DNA from: Cristatella mucedo
Taxonomy: Eukaryota; Bryozoa; Phylactolaemata; Cristatellidae
DNA length: 64,000 bases
Reading direction: 5' to 3'
NCBI GenBank assembly: GCA_009760855.2
Contig: WPIO01000233.1
Location: 106,212-170,211, forward strand
The position numbers and the translations under genes are program-made. Shown here piece after piece: positions 25,060 through 36,933 of this stretch. The notes under the pieces are model-generated. The model saw nothing but the letters and a program-made list of their open reading frames with translations, was not told the DNA's origin and did no database searches. Positions within the stretch are counted from its first letter, which is position 1. Each line of letters starts with the position of its first letter.

Positions 25060-25200
25060 CTCGAGGAGCTCAATATTGGTGGGAATAGAAATCTTGGTGA
25101 CCTACCTTCATTCATCTTTCAACTTGGAACACTGAAGACGCTCAACATTGAGTGGTGTGGCTTGTCAAGTCTACCTGACGGTTTGGCTCGGCTGACATTG
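25060..25200 (+). CDS. LRR exon, 141-bp class, intact (unit 6)
   Basis: Acceptor TCGTTTAG at 25052-25059; donor GTATGG at 25201, weaker than the GTAAGG of other units. Open for 47 codons, with repeats beginning LEELNIGGNRNLGDLPSF and LKTLNIEWCGLSSLPD. It differs from all others at R10, D14, E31 and W32 and ends LTL rather than LTS. The downstream intron closely resembles that of the exon at 10437 (compare 27001-27210 with 11880-12110), showing a larger segmental duplication. Confidence 0.8.
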
Positions 25201-25300
25201 GTATGGCTGTATTAAAAAGTTAAACGTGTCTTTATTTCTTTTTGAAATGGGCCTGCAGGTATTTTTTGCTGGCAGGATTAGTACGATGTATGTGTTAATC

Positions 25301-25325
25301 ATTACATTACATTACATTACATTAC
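25301..25325. repeat. (ATTAC)5 microsatellite
   Basis: Five perfect copies of ATTAC replace the GTTTCTGGGTTATC part of the conserved intron. Confidence 0.9.
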
Positions 25326-25800
25326 ATAAACCAGTAAACCAATTTAAAGCGTGCCTAGATTGCACTGGCTTGCATGTCCTCTGCAGATCATACAATAATT
25401 CTCAACTTATGTGGCATACATTTGTTGTAGTTGTAAGCCAACGCACAGATATAGGTAGGATTCGGTTTTTATACACAATCAGCTCGTTATTAGACGATGC
25501 AATGTTCGATTAAAAATTTCTTAGCTTATTGAAGAATCTAATTTGTAATTTTCTAAAGTGGGCTTATCAGCAATGACAACTGCCAGCACGTAGGAATATA
25601 GCATTACATAAAAGCAGAATTTGAATACACGACCATATCAATGGTTAAAAGGAGTCACGTTTCTCCCTCGGCCCGGAAGGAAGAACGATTCAACCGTTGT
25701 GCTCTGCTGGTATGCTGCTGAAAGCATTGTTTAAGCTATACTCTTAAAATTCCTGCACAAGCCATATTAAAACTGTCAACTCGGCCGGCTGCATGGTAAT

Positions 25801-25883
25801 ACTAATAATAATAATTAACTTGATAAATCGCCCTCAGAGAACTTAATCTCTCTCTAGGCGCTTTAAATTTGCTGCAAAGTGAA
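25801..25883 (-). mobile_element. LINE 3' end, 5'-truncated
   Basis: On the minus strand this is the tail GATTAAGTTCTCTGAGGGCG ending in (TTA)n. The unoccupied sequence at 42545-42580 (GCTGCATGGTCGCAGAGAG) shows the insertion point. Only about 80 bp are present. Confidence 0.65.
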
Positions 25884-28239
25884 TGATCGCAGGGGGAATC
25901 AGACACACTGGGTAGCAGAATAGGATTAAAGATCAAGTACAGCGTCAGGTCAGGAGCATAAAAGCAGAAGCTTAAAATAGGCATGAAATGGAACTCTCCT
26001 AGATCTGCGACCTGTTCAAAACAAACGGATGAACGACGTACGATCAGTGTGAAAAGAGTGTAATAGTCTTGCCACCTATTGCCACTTGCCCCTCAAACTT
26101 CTCAATAGTGAGAATCTCTAGCAGCAGAGAAATGAGCAAACATAAGCCTGGTAAGCTGGAAAACTATTAGTTTCGAAGTGCCCGACAGTGCAAATGCGTT
26201 TCTCAGTGCCTGTAGCAATAGCTTGCTTCGCATTTCTTTGAGGTTATCAGATCAGCATTAGGTAAAAATAACGGTCTCCCATTGATACCTCTTTTGAATG
26301 TGCTCTGCTTTTGCCTACAGTAAGGCTGTATACACCATATCCGTCTCCCTGAAGCTATTTCGTGTCTCTTATGTGAGATAGCTGCATCGTGCAGACGTTT
26401 GAGATAAACGTAGAAACTATTGACTTACTAAGCATACTAATCCCATCACCTGACCGTCAAAAATATATAATGGTTCCTCAGATTTAACTGAATGTTCGTG
26501 AGTTGTCACCTGACAATTAGTGATCACGGCTTTACATTGACCTCCTAGTGTACCTAGTTCTTGCGTTCTCGGACACGACGACTGTTTGAACACTGGCCAG
26601 TAGGCCAATTTAATTGAGTATACTTAAATTCTCTGAATTATCAGCAATTCTACTAGAAGCAGTCGTAGCTGTGGTCATATCGGTTTTCCACATTCGTCCA
26701 TTCTCACGTATAAGTGACCATATAACAAGCTGCAGCACCATATTACTGGGTAATCGCTATTAAAGCTTGTGGAATTGGTTGTAATTAAAGTAGGGTTTAC
26801 TCCCAACGCATATTTTCCGCACTAGAGTTTCACGTTTGAAAGTTGACTCAAGGCATTAGCCACAATTCAGAATGTGGAGGCGCTTTGGTCCAACGATTCA
26901 TGTGTAGAATGTGCCGTGTTGGTCACCGACTTTGTCGTAAAATAGTACAGAGCACGTCCCAGCGACCGTTTATTGGTAAAATTTACTTGTGTGAAAGTTT
27001 CCCGTGTTCGGAGAGAGCTCAGTGGTGCAGGCAGTTGTAGCACGGATCACAACCACCTTTCAGTATCCCTTCATTGCATCGCATACTCAAACTATTACGA
27101 AGACGACGATCGTCTATGGCGATCGCATGTACTTTCATGACTCATTCCTACAGGTACATTAGCTCCTGCTAAGCCAGTGCAATTACATAAGCTGACAGAC
27201 TTCAACCCTGCCTAACTGCTGAACTGTTCATAGGTTGTGGAGCTGCATCTGAGTGAGGGGACAGCATGAACTGTGCTATAAAGGATATCGCACCGTGCTG
27301 CAAATACCCCAAGTTTAGGGGAGATACCCAAATGGAAAAAAGCATGCTTTTTTCTAAAATCAGTCAACAATCATTGAAGAATCGAAAAAGCTCCCTCTTC
27401 GAGATGCCGGCTTTATGCCTGAATATAGGCAAGGCTTAATTAATTTGCATACTAACTGGGTTGCTAAGAGTAAGTGATCTTTGTTAAGGCAGAAGAATAA
27501 AACTTGGATCGTTCATTGCAAATGCATGTTACGATTTAGCAAGCCGATTATGCGAAAAAATTACAAACATTAGTGTTCGCTTAGCGTTTTAAAACACAAT
27601 TTTCACAGAACATTGGTTTGTTTTACTTTAACATTAAGCGATCTATGGCTACAACAGTACAGGGTCTTAATATCAGTAAATTGGATCGATTGCAACAGCA
27701 CATAAGCCAGCAGTGAGCTTAACAGCAGCTGGCACCTGATGGACTTTCTGCAAGTCAGTGAGCTACTCTTACCCAAACCACAAAGCTGGCCTTTTCCAAA
27801 TCTTTGAGCCATGAGTAGATCTCGATATTTCTGCCACCAATAAATGCTGATAACCCTGAGTCGTTTTATGCTTTAAACCGACAGCCTAAATTTGCACTCT
27901 GAAATTTATTTGTTGGAAAACCGCAGGTAGCGACCACATAACAAGCCCCAAACTCATCACTCGTTACAAACTAATGCTCGGTTACTTATGCCGTAGCAAT
28001 GCCATTACCGTTACTTGTATAAGAAGGGGCTTATATGTTACAAAGAGATTCTCATCTCTAACATTCAATGACTTACAACTTTTACTGCATACCAGCTGCG
28101 TGCAAATATGGTGGGTTAAACTTGAAGCTTGAGGCAACCTTAATTCAGGCATGCCAGCGGCCATCTTAAATGATATTAGTCGGTTTTCTCCAATACATTT
28201 TCTTTTACTTATCTTTTATCTCCTACCTATGCCTTTCAG

Positions 28240-28290
28240 CTCGAGCAGCTCCATATCGCCGTAATAGCAATCTCGGCTTTTTGCCATCGA
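28240..28290 (+). pseudogene. Decayed 141-bp LRR exon (unit 7)
   Basis: An acceptor CTTTCAG is kept; the first codons read LEQLHIAV, then a frame loss and no second repeat. It resembles the relic at 13149 and lies in the matching place of the larger duplication. Confidence 0.65.
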
Positions 28291-29263
28291 GCCTGCTAGT
28301 ACTTACAATTCGACCACTGTTCCTATGCTAAATACAAAGGCTGCCTTGAAAGAGACTTAGATTTCTTAGGGTGCTATACCAACGTATTATTCTTATCCTA
28401 ATATCGTTGTCTCCTTTGTCTATGAGACCCATAAATAGCAAAGCTTAGTCAATCACCAGTCTGTGAAGCTGTCCTATTTCTCGCTAACACAACTAGGATC
28501 GATTCCCTGAAGGGCTGAAGATACTAACTTGATTAGGTCATTAAAAATGCATGTTAAGATTAAGCAAGCCGATTACGTGAAAATATTACTAACTTTAGTG
28601 TTTGCTTAGCGTTTAAGAATGCAGTTTTCACCGGACATTGGTTTGGTTTTTTATACCATCAAGCGACCTAAGGCTACAACATTTCAAGGTTTTTAAAATC
28701 AGTAAATTGTATCGATTGCTGCTGGACATAAGCCGGCAGTTACAGCATCTGGCGACCTGATGGACTTTTTGCAAGTCAGTGAGCTACTCTTCTCCAAACC
28801 AGAAAGCTTGCTTTTTCCGAAGCTTTCAGCCATGAGTAGATCCCTATATTTCTGCCACCAATAAATGCTGATGATCCAGAGTGTTTTTGTGCTTTAACCT
28901 AACAGCTTAAATTTGCACTGTACATTTTGTTCGTTTTGAAACCGCTGGTAGACTATATAACTTAAGCACCAAATTGATCACTTGTCAATAACTAGTGCTC
29001 GGTTGCTAATGACGTAACCAGGCCATTACCGTTACTTGTATAAGAAGGGGCTGATAGTTTACAAAGAGATTCTCATCTCTAACCTTCGATGATGTTCAAC
29101 TCTTACCGCATAACAGCTGCATTCAAGTATGGTGGATTACACTTGAAGCTTGTGGCAATCTTAATTATGGCATGCATGTGGACGGCTTAAATGATTTTAG
29201 TGGATTTCACTAGTAAATTTCTTTTTCATTTACGTATCTTTTATCGGCTACCGATGCCTTTCA

Positions 29264-29320
29264 ATTCGAGGAGCTCAATATCAGCCCTAATAGTAATTTC
29301 GGCTTTTTGTTATCGGGCTT
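29264..29320 (+). pseudogene. Decayed 141-bp LRR exon (unit 8)
   Basis: Acceptor lost (CAG to CAA), first codons FEELNIS-like, then homology fades as at 13149 and 28240. Only about 1 kb from unit 7, so this is an extra local duplication. Confidence 0.6.
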
Positions 29321-31321
29321 GCTAGTACTAACTATTGGACCACTGTTCCTATGCTATATACAAAGGCTGTCTTGAAAGAGATTAATATTTCTTAGGGTGC
29401 TATACCAACGTAGTATTCTTATCCTATCACCTCCGTCTCCTTTATCTCTGAAACAGCTAAATAGCAAAGCTTAATCAATCACCAGTCTGTGAAGCTGCCC
29501 TATTGCTTGCTAACCCAACTAGGATCGATTCCCTGAAATAAAATTTGGCTACTAATAAGCTCTGCTTTCCATAGCTGATCACTGGTAGGTAGGTAATACT
29601 TAAAGTTAGCTATCTTGTTTACCTTTTTGATTTTAAAACTTTGACCTTTATTGCTAGGAGAGGAAAGGTTTCACAGTGTTCTCTTGTAGAGTAACTAATT
29701 GGTCAAACGGAACTGGTTTTTGTAATTGACTTAAATTGGCCCTGGTTAGGGCGTGGTTAAGCTGAGCAATCACAGATATTTGCTAAGAAGGCCTGTGAAA
29801 TCTAAATCAATAATATATAAGCTAAGGCTTTTAAAATAGCTTGCCATCTGATGACAAGTTATAAAGGCTGAAGTTGAAGGAATATTATTTCAAGAAATGT
29901 CTTTAATACCTGAAGAGATGAGCCGTTAAGTTACAAACTGCAAGTAGAAGATATGACTGCATAGTATTTTAAAAAGTAAAGTAATTATAATAATAACGAT
30001 TTACTTTAATATTTACCTGACTTAGTCTAGCTGTCATAGTCTTTTCTTATTAGGCTACACGTTTGGTAATAACCAAGTTCCCCTTTCGAATATTCATTTT
30101 AGTAGGCTCTATTTTGGCAACATTTTGTGTTCGAACTTGCAGTCGGATTTGTATGCAGAGGCATAGTACTAAGGCACTACTAAAAACTCTTGATAATATC
30201 GATCCTACATTTAGGCTAATGTCGCTTGAATATATGCAGATGAAACAGTCCTAAATATAACGCCTTTTAACTTGTGGTCGACTGTGGGCGATTTTTAAGC
30301 TAGTAGATGGGTTTACTCCATTTAGTTTTAGTTTGATCCGATAGAAGTGGTAATGTTGTTACACCGAGAAACAGGCGTATTCGGGTGCTAAAATATGTTT
30401 TAATAGTTGTAGCATAGGTCAGCTGAATTAAAAAAATATTTTAATTAACACAATAATGAGTTTGAATCTGGCCACAGATAGAAAGATCTGTAGCTGTACT
30501 AATGTAACTGTTTCAGTGTCCTTATACCCTTAGGGTCTCCACAGACGATAACTAAGATGTGCCACTTAAATGCTTTTAGACGACAGGCAGCCGAGATTTT
30601 GGCTCTGCCTGTAACATTCTTCCTAACTCACCCACACTATTCTTACTACAGGACACATACACATTTACTCTTCTTCTCCTAAATGCAGCACACACATTGA
30701 GTCTAGCTTTAATGACCTGCTATATCGATGCCCTTCTCTATTCGCCATGCTTTCTGGGTCTCAGCAATGCTCGTGACTTCGTCATTGTGTCACAAAATGA
30801 CATTCACTGGCAATGACTTGCACACTGAAAGTTGCTTTTGCTTTTAACCTCAGTCGTTGAGCAATTTTAATTTACATATAGAAGTAAGACAGTAACTTAG
30901 AGACTACTTGTCGAATAACGACCACCGGCACTAATGTCCATCCCTACGTTGGCACCTGACACAGTTCGGCAATGAGCTAGTTATTCTGATGTGCATCAAA
31001 AGGCTGTCCAGAATGGATCTGGTTATGACTTGTGCCGTATGCTTCTGAGAGATCAATAAAAAGCAGCAGCAAAGATTCACCCCGATCCAGGCAATTATGA
31101 AGGTCGCACTTAGCCCTTAGTCGAAGGAACACAAAAGCCTAAATGTCCGTACAGCAAGTGTCTGCGATGTGATTGCCAGCTGCCACCAAATAAGGAATTA
31201 AGGCGCCTGAGACCGGTTCCCTATTGCCTGTCTCCTTCTAGTAGTCCATGAGCACTGGCTTGACTGACATTCACAGTTACCTATTTGCCAGCAGCCGTGA
31301 TTTTTGCACATATTGTTTTAG

Positions 31322-31426
31322 TTGGAGGTCTTAAAAGCTTCAAACAACGGGTGGAAATCTTACCCTGTTGTAACTTTGCATATGAAGAATATACGGGAGC
31401 TTGACCTTTCGAACCGTGGCTTATTG
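31322..31426 (+). CDS. LRR exon, 105-bp class, intact
   Basis: Strong acceptor (ATATTGTTTTAG) and perfect donor GTAAGT bound 35 open codons, phase 0 at both ends. It begins LEVLKASNNGWKSYP and ends NIRELDLSNRGLL, one LRR plus the start of the next, so it keeps LRR register with the LEEL start of a following exon. Only one homologous intact exon exists (36829). Conservation of frame and both splice sites in both copies despite clear amino-acid divergence supports function. Confidence 0.68.
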
Positions 31427-33289
31427 GTAAGTGTGCTTCATGCCTTGTATTCCTTCAGTCGTCATTTTCGGGTCCAATAGATGGAAATGGAACAGTTAGA
31501 AGGCATACTAGCGTTTGTTTATTCCGTCTCTGTATGCTAGTAGATGTTGGTTTTCACTAATAATAATAATATTATCACACCCAAGACAAAAATAAAGCAA
31601 AAAAATTTACGAACAATCCTCTCATTTTTCGCTCGCATATTTTAAAAATTACTCGACTAAGTTCTTGTAAATAGATTTGGTTCGTTGTATCCAGTCTGCA
31701 ATTTTATTGTCTAATTATAATCAACATTATTGTTTTTATCAGAAACCATATAACCCACTTTTACAATGTGGTTCTTGCGCAGCTTCTTCTTCTGTTGTTA
31801 CTTTTACGGTTTCGAAATGCCACCTGTTGCAGAAAGCAGCCGATAGCTTGGAGGTCTGTTGTTACTACCAGTCGCCATAAAGCCCTACAGGCTTGACTTA
31901 GACGTTTTGGGCTACTCTTTCCATTTGGAGTGTGACTGATCCTACTAAACTCCTCGTCTATGGCGGGAAACGCCAAGAACGAAGTTTCCGGCTCTCGCTT
32001 GTTAAATGGTTTGCATTTTAAGCTCGCGCGAAACACAGAGAAGTCAACAGTTACCAGGTTACACTCATGACAAGGTTTTAGAGTTAGTGGCATAGGGTAA
32101 ACAAAGCTGTATGGACGCGAGTGCCAAGCGAAAGCAAGACCAATGCAACGTTGACAGTCATACTGGAGCACCACGGTATGAACAAAAGTTAATTGTCCTT
32201 AAGTCTTAATATACACGTTTCCCTGTCGACATCCAAGTGTCTACAGGACGAGTTTAATCTATTCCGTGCTGGAGACCTTAACTAAACAAACTGGTGTCAA
32301 ATTCTTTTTCCCGATTGAAATTAATTGAAATTTAAATAATTTGCTTTTGATGTCCGGTAAACTTCGACTTTAATGAAATGCTACAAATGAATAAATTTAC
32401 TGATGAATAAATGATACTATTCAAAAGTGGATTAAAAAGATTATTTTGCAAAAAACTGGTCGTATCAATCCTAACGTACAAGAATAACGTCGAGATCAGA
32501 CGACATGAAGAGGCTGATTGAGTTGGAGGAGCAAGGCTGAAATGAATATCTGAATTTTAATAAATGACTTTTGCCTTTTTCGCCAGGTTTTCCTCGCTTT
32601 CAGTTTATTAGGTGGGCCATTATAGGAACGAGCCTAATGTTATCATTTGTGCTATGAACTCTCACAGGATGATATCGCCTAAAAGGACTACAGTACATAC
32701 TTACTTGTTCCTGTCACCGTCGGATTTGACACTGGAATCTGGCGATCTTGAGCGTCCAAGCACCCAGATGGCTGAGAGGGAACTAATAGGCCTGAGATAG
32801 GTCTCACACCCGGGTTATAGGTCTGTGGGGTAGACTTTGTCCTGTCGCTCGGAAGGCTGACGAGCAGTGCAGCTTGCACTGATGGCAAACGAAGTCACTG
32901 ACCTCCTTACAATTTATATTTACAATGTAATTGAAGTCGCGAGGCTTTTCTCTCCACGTGCAGTCTAGGGAGTGAGATACGGACGAAACGTCAGCTCACG
33001 GCTGTGAGAGCTGAACAAGATTGCCGGTGGCAAAGGATCACATCTCTTACTTGCCATTTGGTAATGTGTTCACTTATTCCGCAGGAAGGACCTGGCTTCA
33101 GAGGTCCAATGCACTCCTGTGCTGGTCATGCTAGGCCTGGGTGACTTAGTGAGTCCACAACGGTTCCCTCAAACGCCACGTAATAATGTTAAATATTATA
33201 ATCCGAAAAGCTGAGGGAAATCATAAAAACGGCCTGACGGCGTTTACTGCACGAGGGTCAAAATTTTGGGTTTAGTTGGCTCTGATGAA

Positions 33290-33690
33290 AGTCATCGCTC
33301 AGAAGTAGGCGTAGGTGATGTCCTTTGTGCAGTGCACAGAAATTCCTGCAACACCGATGGTGTGCTTGTCGCCCGTTCGGTGTAACTATCTTCGACGGTG
33401 GTGGGCATCAGCTGGTCAATTGAAATATCCAGTCGGTGGCCGGTGAAGTTGACAGAAGAGTGTTTTTTCCGCCCATTCGAGCACAATGTATTGGCCGTTG
33501 CAGGGTTGCTGTGGTGGTCCATGAGCAGGGTCGTGGTGCACAAAGACTTAGACGTAATGCTGCAGGTCGTCGGGAACGTAAGATAGGCCAGCTCAATCTA
33601 GAGGTGGTACAGTACTGAGGCTGCTTACGTGTTTGACGGGTGTCATGCAAAATAGAGTGAAGTCAAATCTGCAGGCCGATGTCTCGGCTG
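33290..33690 (-). pseudogene. Ty3/Gypsy integrase C-terminal fragment, copy b
   Basis: Same fragment as at 15399, now broken over two or three minus-strand frames. It lies next to the integrase core remnant at 33960-34640, so this is the most complete copy. Confidence 0.6.
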
Positions 33691-33699
33691 CACTTCAAA

Positions 33700-33711
33700 C
33701 CCCCCCCCCCC
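33700..33711. repeat. Poly-C run (12 bases)
   Basis: Run of 12 C, length probably unstable or error-prone. Confidence 0.85.
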
Positions 33712-33773
33712 AGGCAAGCACTAGATCTCCCCATTGACAATCTTAGTCGATCGGTGGCCGATTTTGCTTAGGT

Positions 33774-33905
33774 GCTTTTGTCCAGCAATTAAGGTGCTCA
33801 CCCGACCAAGGTCTGGCTGAGATCGTGGGCTCGAGCCCCAAGGCCTTGTGAAGCGCCTGATTGTGTTTCTTAATAGAGCATCTTAAATTCTCTTTGGGCA
33901 GTAAA
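33774..33905 (+). mobile_element. tRNA-derived SINE
   Basis: GTCCAGCAATTAAGGTGCTC head and GTGGGCTCGAGCCCC B-box-like motif. It sits between the C-terminal and core integrase remnants of the Gypsy copy, so it inserted into that element before the block was duplicated. Confidence 0.72.
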
Positions 33906-33959
33906 CAAAGCGAGTTTTACACTGTATATAAACGTCAGGATTTTCAGCAGTGCGATTTT

Positions 33960-34640
33960 GAGAAGTTTTAGGGGCTTTTACCTTTAGCCATGAATGTGGA
34001 ATGCTACTTGCCTGCAATGAGTGCTGCCTTGAGCCGTCGGCGCTGGTGCTCTATGATGCCTTTAGCGGCCTAGTAAGCCGCAGTACGGATTTGCTGCATT
34101 GCTGTGGCTTTCATGAGTTCAAGCCACAAGAACAACTCGAATCGTCCTCCCTGGTCAGAAATCTGCTACTCAGAGATGCTGTAGCTTGATATATAAACAT
34201 AAATAAATACTTGTGTGACGGTGGAAGCAGATACGGCAGTCAGAGAAAAAACTTCAGGCCAGTTAGTGAAACGATCGACAACCGTAGGTTAATATTGCAG
34301 CACCGTCGTTGTGAGGTAGTGGGCCGACGAGGTGCATGTGAAAATGATTGAATTAATACAACTCGGGGGGCGGAAACTGCCGGTCAGGTGTTGAAGTATG
34401 CCGAGCCCATTGTCAAGTGCTGCAGGTTCGGGCTAAAAAGCTCACCTCCGTATTCATATTAGCCACACCCAAGATGTGATCAGACGCTGTGTGACCTATA
34501 TTCCGAGGTGTGGAAGTCCGTGCATTTTGTCGAAGGTTCGTTTACAGAAAGCGGCCGGCACGTATGTTGCCGATCGTGGCCAGTAGAGCAGTTACGTAAA
34601 ATTACTCCCTTCGAGTTCGGTGTCGGGACTGGTTGAAGGT
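33960..34640 (-). pseudogene. Ty3/Gypsy integrase core remnant
   Basis: Minus-strand frames, with stops and shifts, show the catalytic-core landmarks of Ty3/Gypsy integrase in order: a VGPLP-type stretch, then VVDRFTNWPEVFSL with the first acidic residue, then DQGGRFE, then IRTAAY and RRLKAAL. These match family motifs (VDRFTRWPEA, DRGxQFES, RTTAYHPQANG). The third catalytic region is altered and the reading frame is interrupted, so the element is dead. Nothing from reverse transcriptase or RNase H was found nearby. Confidence 0.68.
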
Positions 34641-36365
34641 TTAGGGTTGTTTGATGAGAAAGAATTTCTTAAGATTATTATATTAATGAGGATATGCTTT
34701 AATATTTACCTCCCTGAGTCTTGCTGTCTTATTTCTTTCATATTAAACTACATGTTTGGTAATAACCAAGTTCCGCTATCGTATATTAATTTTAGTAGGC
34801 TCTATTTGGCAATATTTTTATTGAACTTGCAGTCGGACCTGCCTGCTGAGGCAAAGTACTAAGGCACTCATGAAAACTCTTTAGAATAGCTCTCCTACCA
34901 TTCCGGCTAGTGTTGCTTGAATATTGGCAGATAAAGGTGCATAAAATATGAGCTCTTTCCACTTGTGGTCGATTGTGGGCGATTTCCAAGCAGCTAGATC
35001 GGTTTGGTCTATTTAGTTTAAGTTTGATCCGATGTTATTGTTAGTGTCGTAATCCTTAAGGCGTAATCGGGTGCCAAATAATGTACTTATTAGTTGTAGC
35101 ATCGGTTAGCTAAACGAAATTAAAAGTTTCATGAACTCAAGGTTGAGCTTAGATCTGGCAACGGATAGAAAGATCTGAAGATACCAAAAATAAGGAGGCC
35201 TTAGATAAAATACTCCAATGCAAAGCTCATGGTAGTTCTTACTCTGACCAATGGGGCTACATTTGCTTGACTCCTTCATACCTTGCTGGACATATGTAAC
35301 TGTTTCAGTGTCGTCGTGCCGTTAGGGTCTCCATAGATGTTAACTTAGATGAACCATTCTAATCCTGAAGACCATAGGCAGCAGAAATCTTGGCTGTGCC
35401 GGTAACATTCTTCCCAACTAACACACACAATTTTTACTACAAGACCTTAACATATTTACTCTCCTTTTCCTGAATGCAGCACACATTGAGTCTATCTTTC
35501 ATGAGCTGCTATATCGATGCCCTTCTTTGTTTGCCTTGCTTTCTAGCTTTCAGCAATGCTCGTCACTTTTGTCATTGCCGATCAACAAGACTGACATTTG
35601 CTGGCAATGACTTGCACTGACAGTTGCTTTAGCTTTGAATCCCAGTAGTTGTGGCTTTTCAAGTTACATATAGAGTTAAGACCCTAACTTAGAGACTTCC
35701 TGGTGAACAAGGACCATCGACACCGATATCCCTAGCTACGTTGCGACCCGAGACTGGATTTTTGATGTCTACTCCAAGAAACAAGCGTAATCGGATGCCA
35801 CCTAATGTTTCAGTTAGTTTTAGCATAGGACGGCAAAATTAAATTATTGTTTAATGAACCCAATATTGAGTTCGGATCTGGCAATGGATAGAAAGATCTG
35901 TACATGCCAAAAATGAGGAGGCCTAAGATCAAATACTTCAATGCCGAGCTCCTGGTAGTTCTTACTCTGGCCTAATGGGCCTGCCATTGCCTGACTCCTT
36001 CATACCTTGCTGTACTTATGAAAGTCTTCCAGTGTCCTCGTGCCCGTAAGATCTCCATCAACGATAACTTGAATGCACCATTCCAATGCTTAAAGACCAT
36101 GGGCAGCTGAGATTTTGGCTCAGTTGGTAACATTCTGCCCATCTAACCCATACAATTCTTGCTACAGGACACACGCATATTTACTCTCCTTTTTCTGAAT
36201 GCAAAGCATTCAGTCTTGCTTTTTTGATCTGCTATATTAAGGCCCTTCTCTGTTTTCCATGCTTTCTGGGTCTCAGCAATGCTCACGACTTTGTCATTGC
36301 GGCTCAAGATGACTGAGATTTACTGGAAATGACTTGCACACTGAACGCTGCTTTCGCTTTGAACC
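34641..36365 (+). repeat. Doubled leading part of type-2 block c
   Basis: Two consecutive partial copies (34641-35756 and 35757-36365) of the sequence seen at 30000-30840. Each ends in the tail of a decayed 141-bp exon (35642-35683; 36366-36401, TAGTTGTGGCTTTTCAA plus GTAAGA-like). No coding sequence is seen. Confidence 0.5.
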
Positions 36366-36401
36366 CCAATTAGTTGTGGCTTTTCAAATTATATGCAGAG
36401 G
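36366..36401 (+). pseudogene. Tail of a decayed 141-bp LRR exon
   Basis: Resembles the CGLSS end of LRR 2 followed by a GTAAGA donor; the first three quarters of the exon are absent. Equivalent tails are at 13518, 30845 and 35642. Confidence 0.4.
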
Positions 36402-36828
36402 TAAGAACAAAACTTAGAGACTTCCTGGCGAACAATGACCACAGGCATTGATATCTCTCGCAACGTTGGGACCTGACACAAATCTCCAATGAGCAATCTA
36501 TTCTGATGTGTATCGAAAGGCTTTCCAGAATGGATCTGGTTATGACTTGTGCTATATGCTTCTGAGAGATATATAACAAGCAGCAGTAATGAATTTACCC
36601 GATCCAGACATTTCTGAAGGTCGCTTTTTCCCCTTAGTGGAACGAACGTAAAAGCCTAAATGTCAGTGAAGCAATTGTCTGTGATGCAATGGCCGACTGC
36701 CGCCACAATGATAACGGAGGACCCTGAGACTAGTCCTTCACTGCTTGTCTCTGTCTGGTAGTCCGTGAGCATTGGCTTTGCTGACATTTGCATGCCAGCA
36801 GCCGTGATTATCGCACATGTTTTCTTAG

Positions 36829-36933
36829 TTGGAATTTTTACAGTATTCGGAAAACCGGTTTAAATGTTACTCTGATGTATCTTTGGATATGAAGAATCTT
36901 CGAAAGCTTAACCTATCGAACAATGGCTCTTTG
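36829..36933 (+). CDS. LRR exon, 105-bp class, intact
   Basis: Acceptor TTTTCTTAG and donor GTAAGT enclose 35 open codons in phase 0. It begins LEFLQYSENRFKCYS and ends NLRKLNLSNNGSL. Against the copy at 31322, LE, L, the N of SENR/SNN, MKN, L and LSN are kept, while exposed positions differ. Its C-terminal LNLSNN is a better LRR consensus than the 31322 copy. Confidence 0.68.

Larger units (their letters stand above)
29950..33910 (+). repeat. Type-2 block, copy b
   Basis: Contains a 105-bp LRR exon (31322), the shared region around 31761-32174, a Gypsy integrase C-terminal fragment and a SINE. Sequences at 30000-30840 recur at 34650-35640 and again in part at 35757-36365. Outside the listed items no coding sequence was recognised. 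Confidence 0.6.

Noticed and set aside
33960-34640. An active retroelement or viral integrase
   Set aside because: Frames are interrupted by several stops and shifts, no reverse transcriptase or paired LTRs are present, and a SINE splits it.
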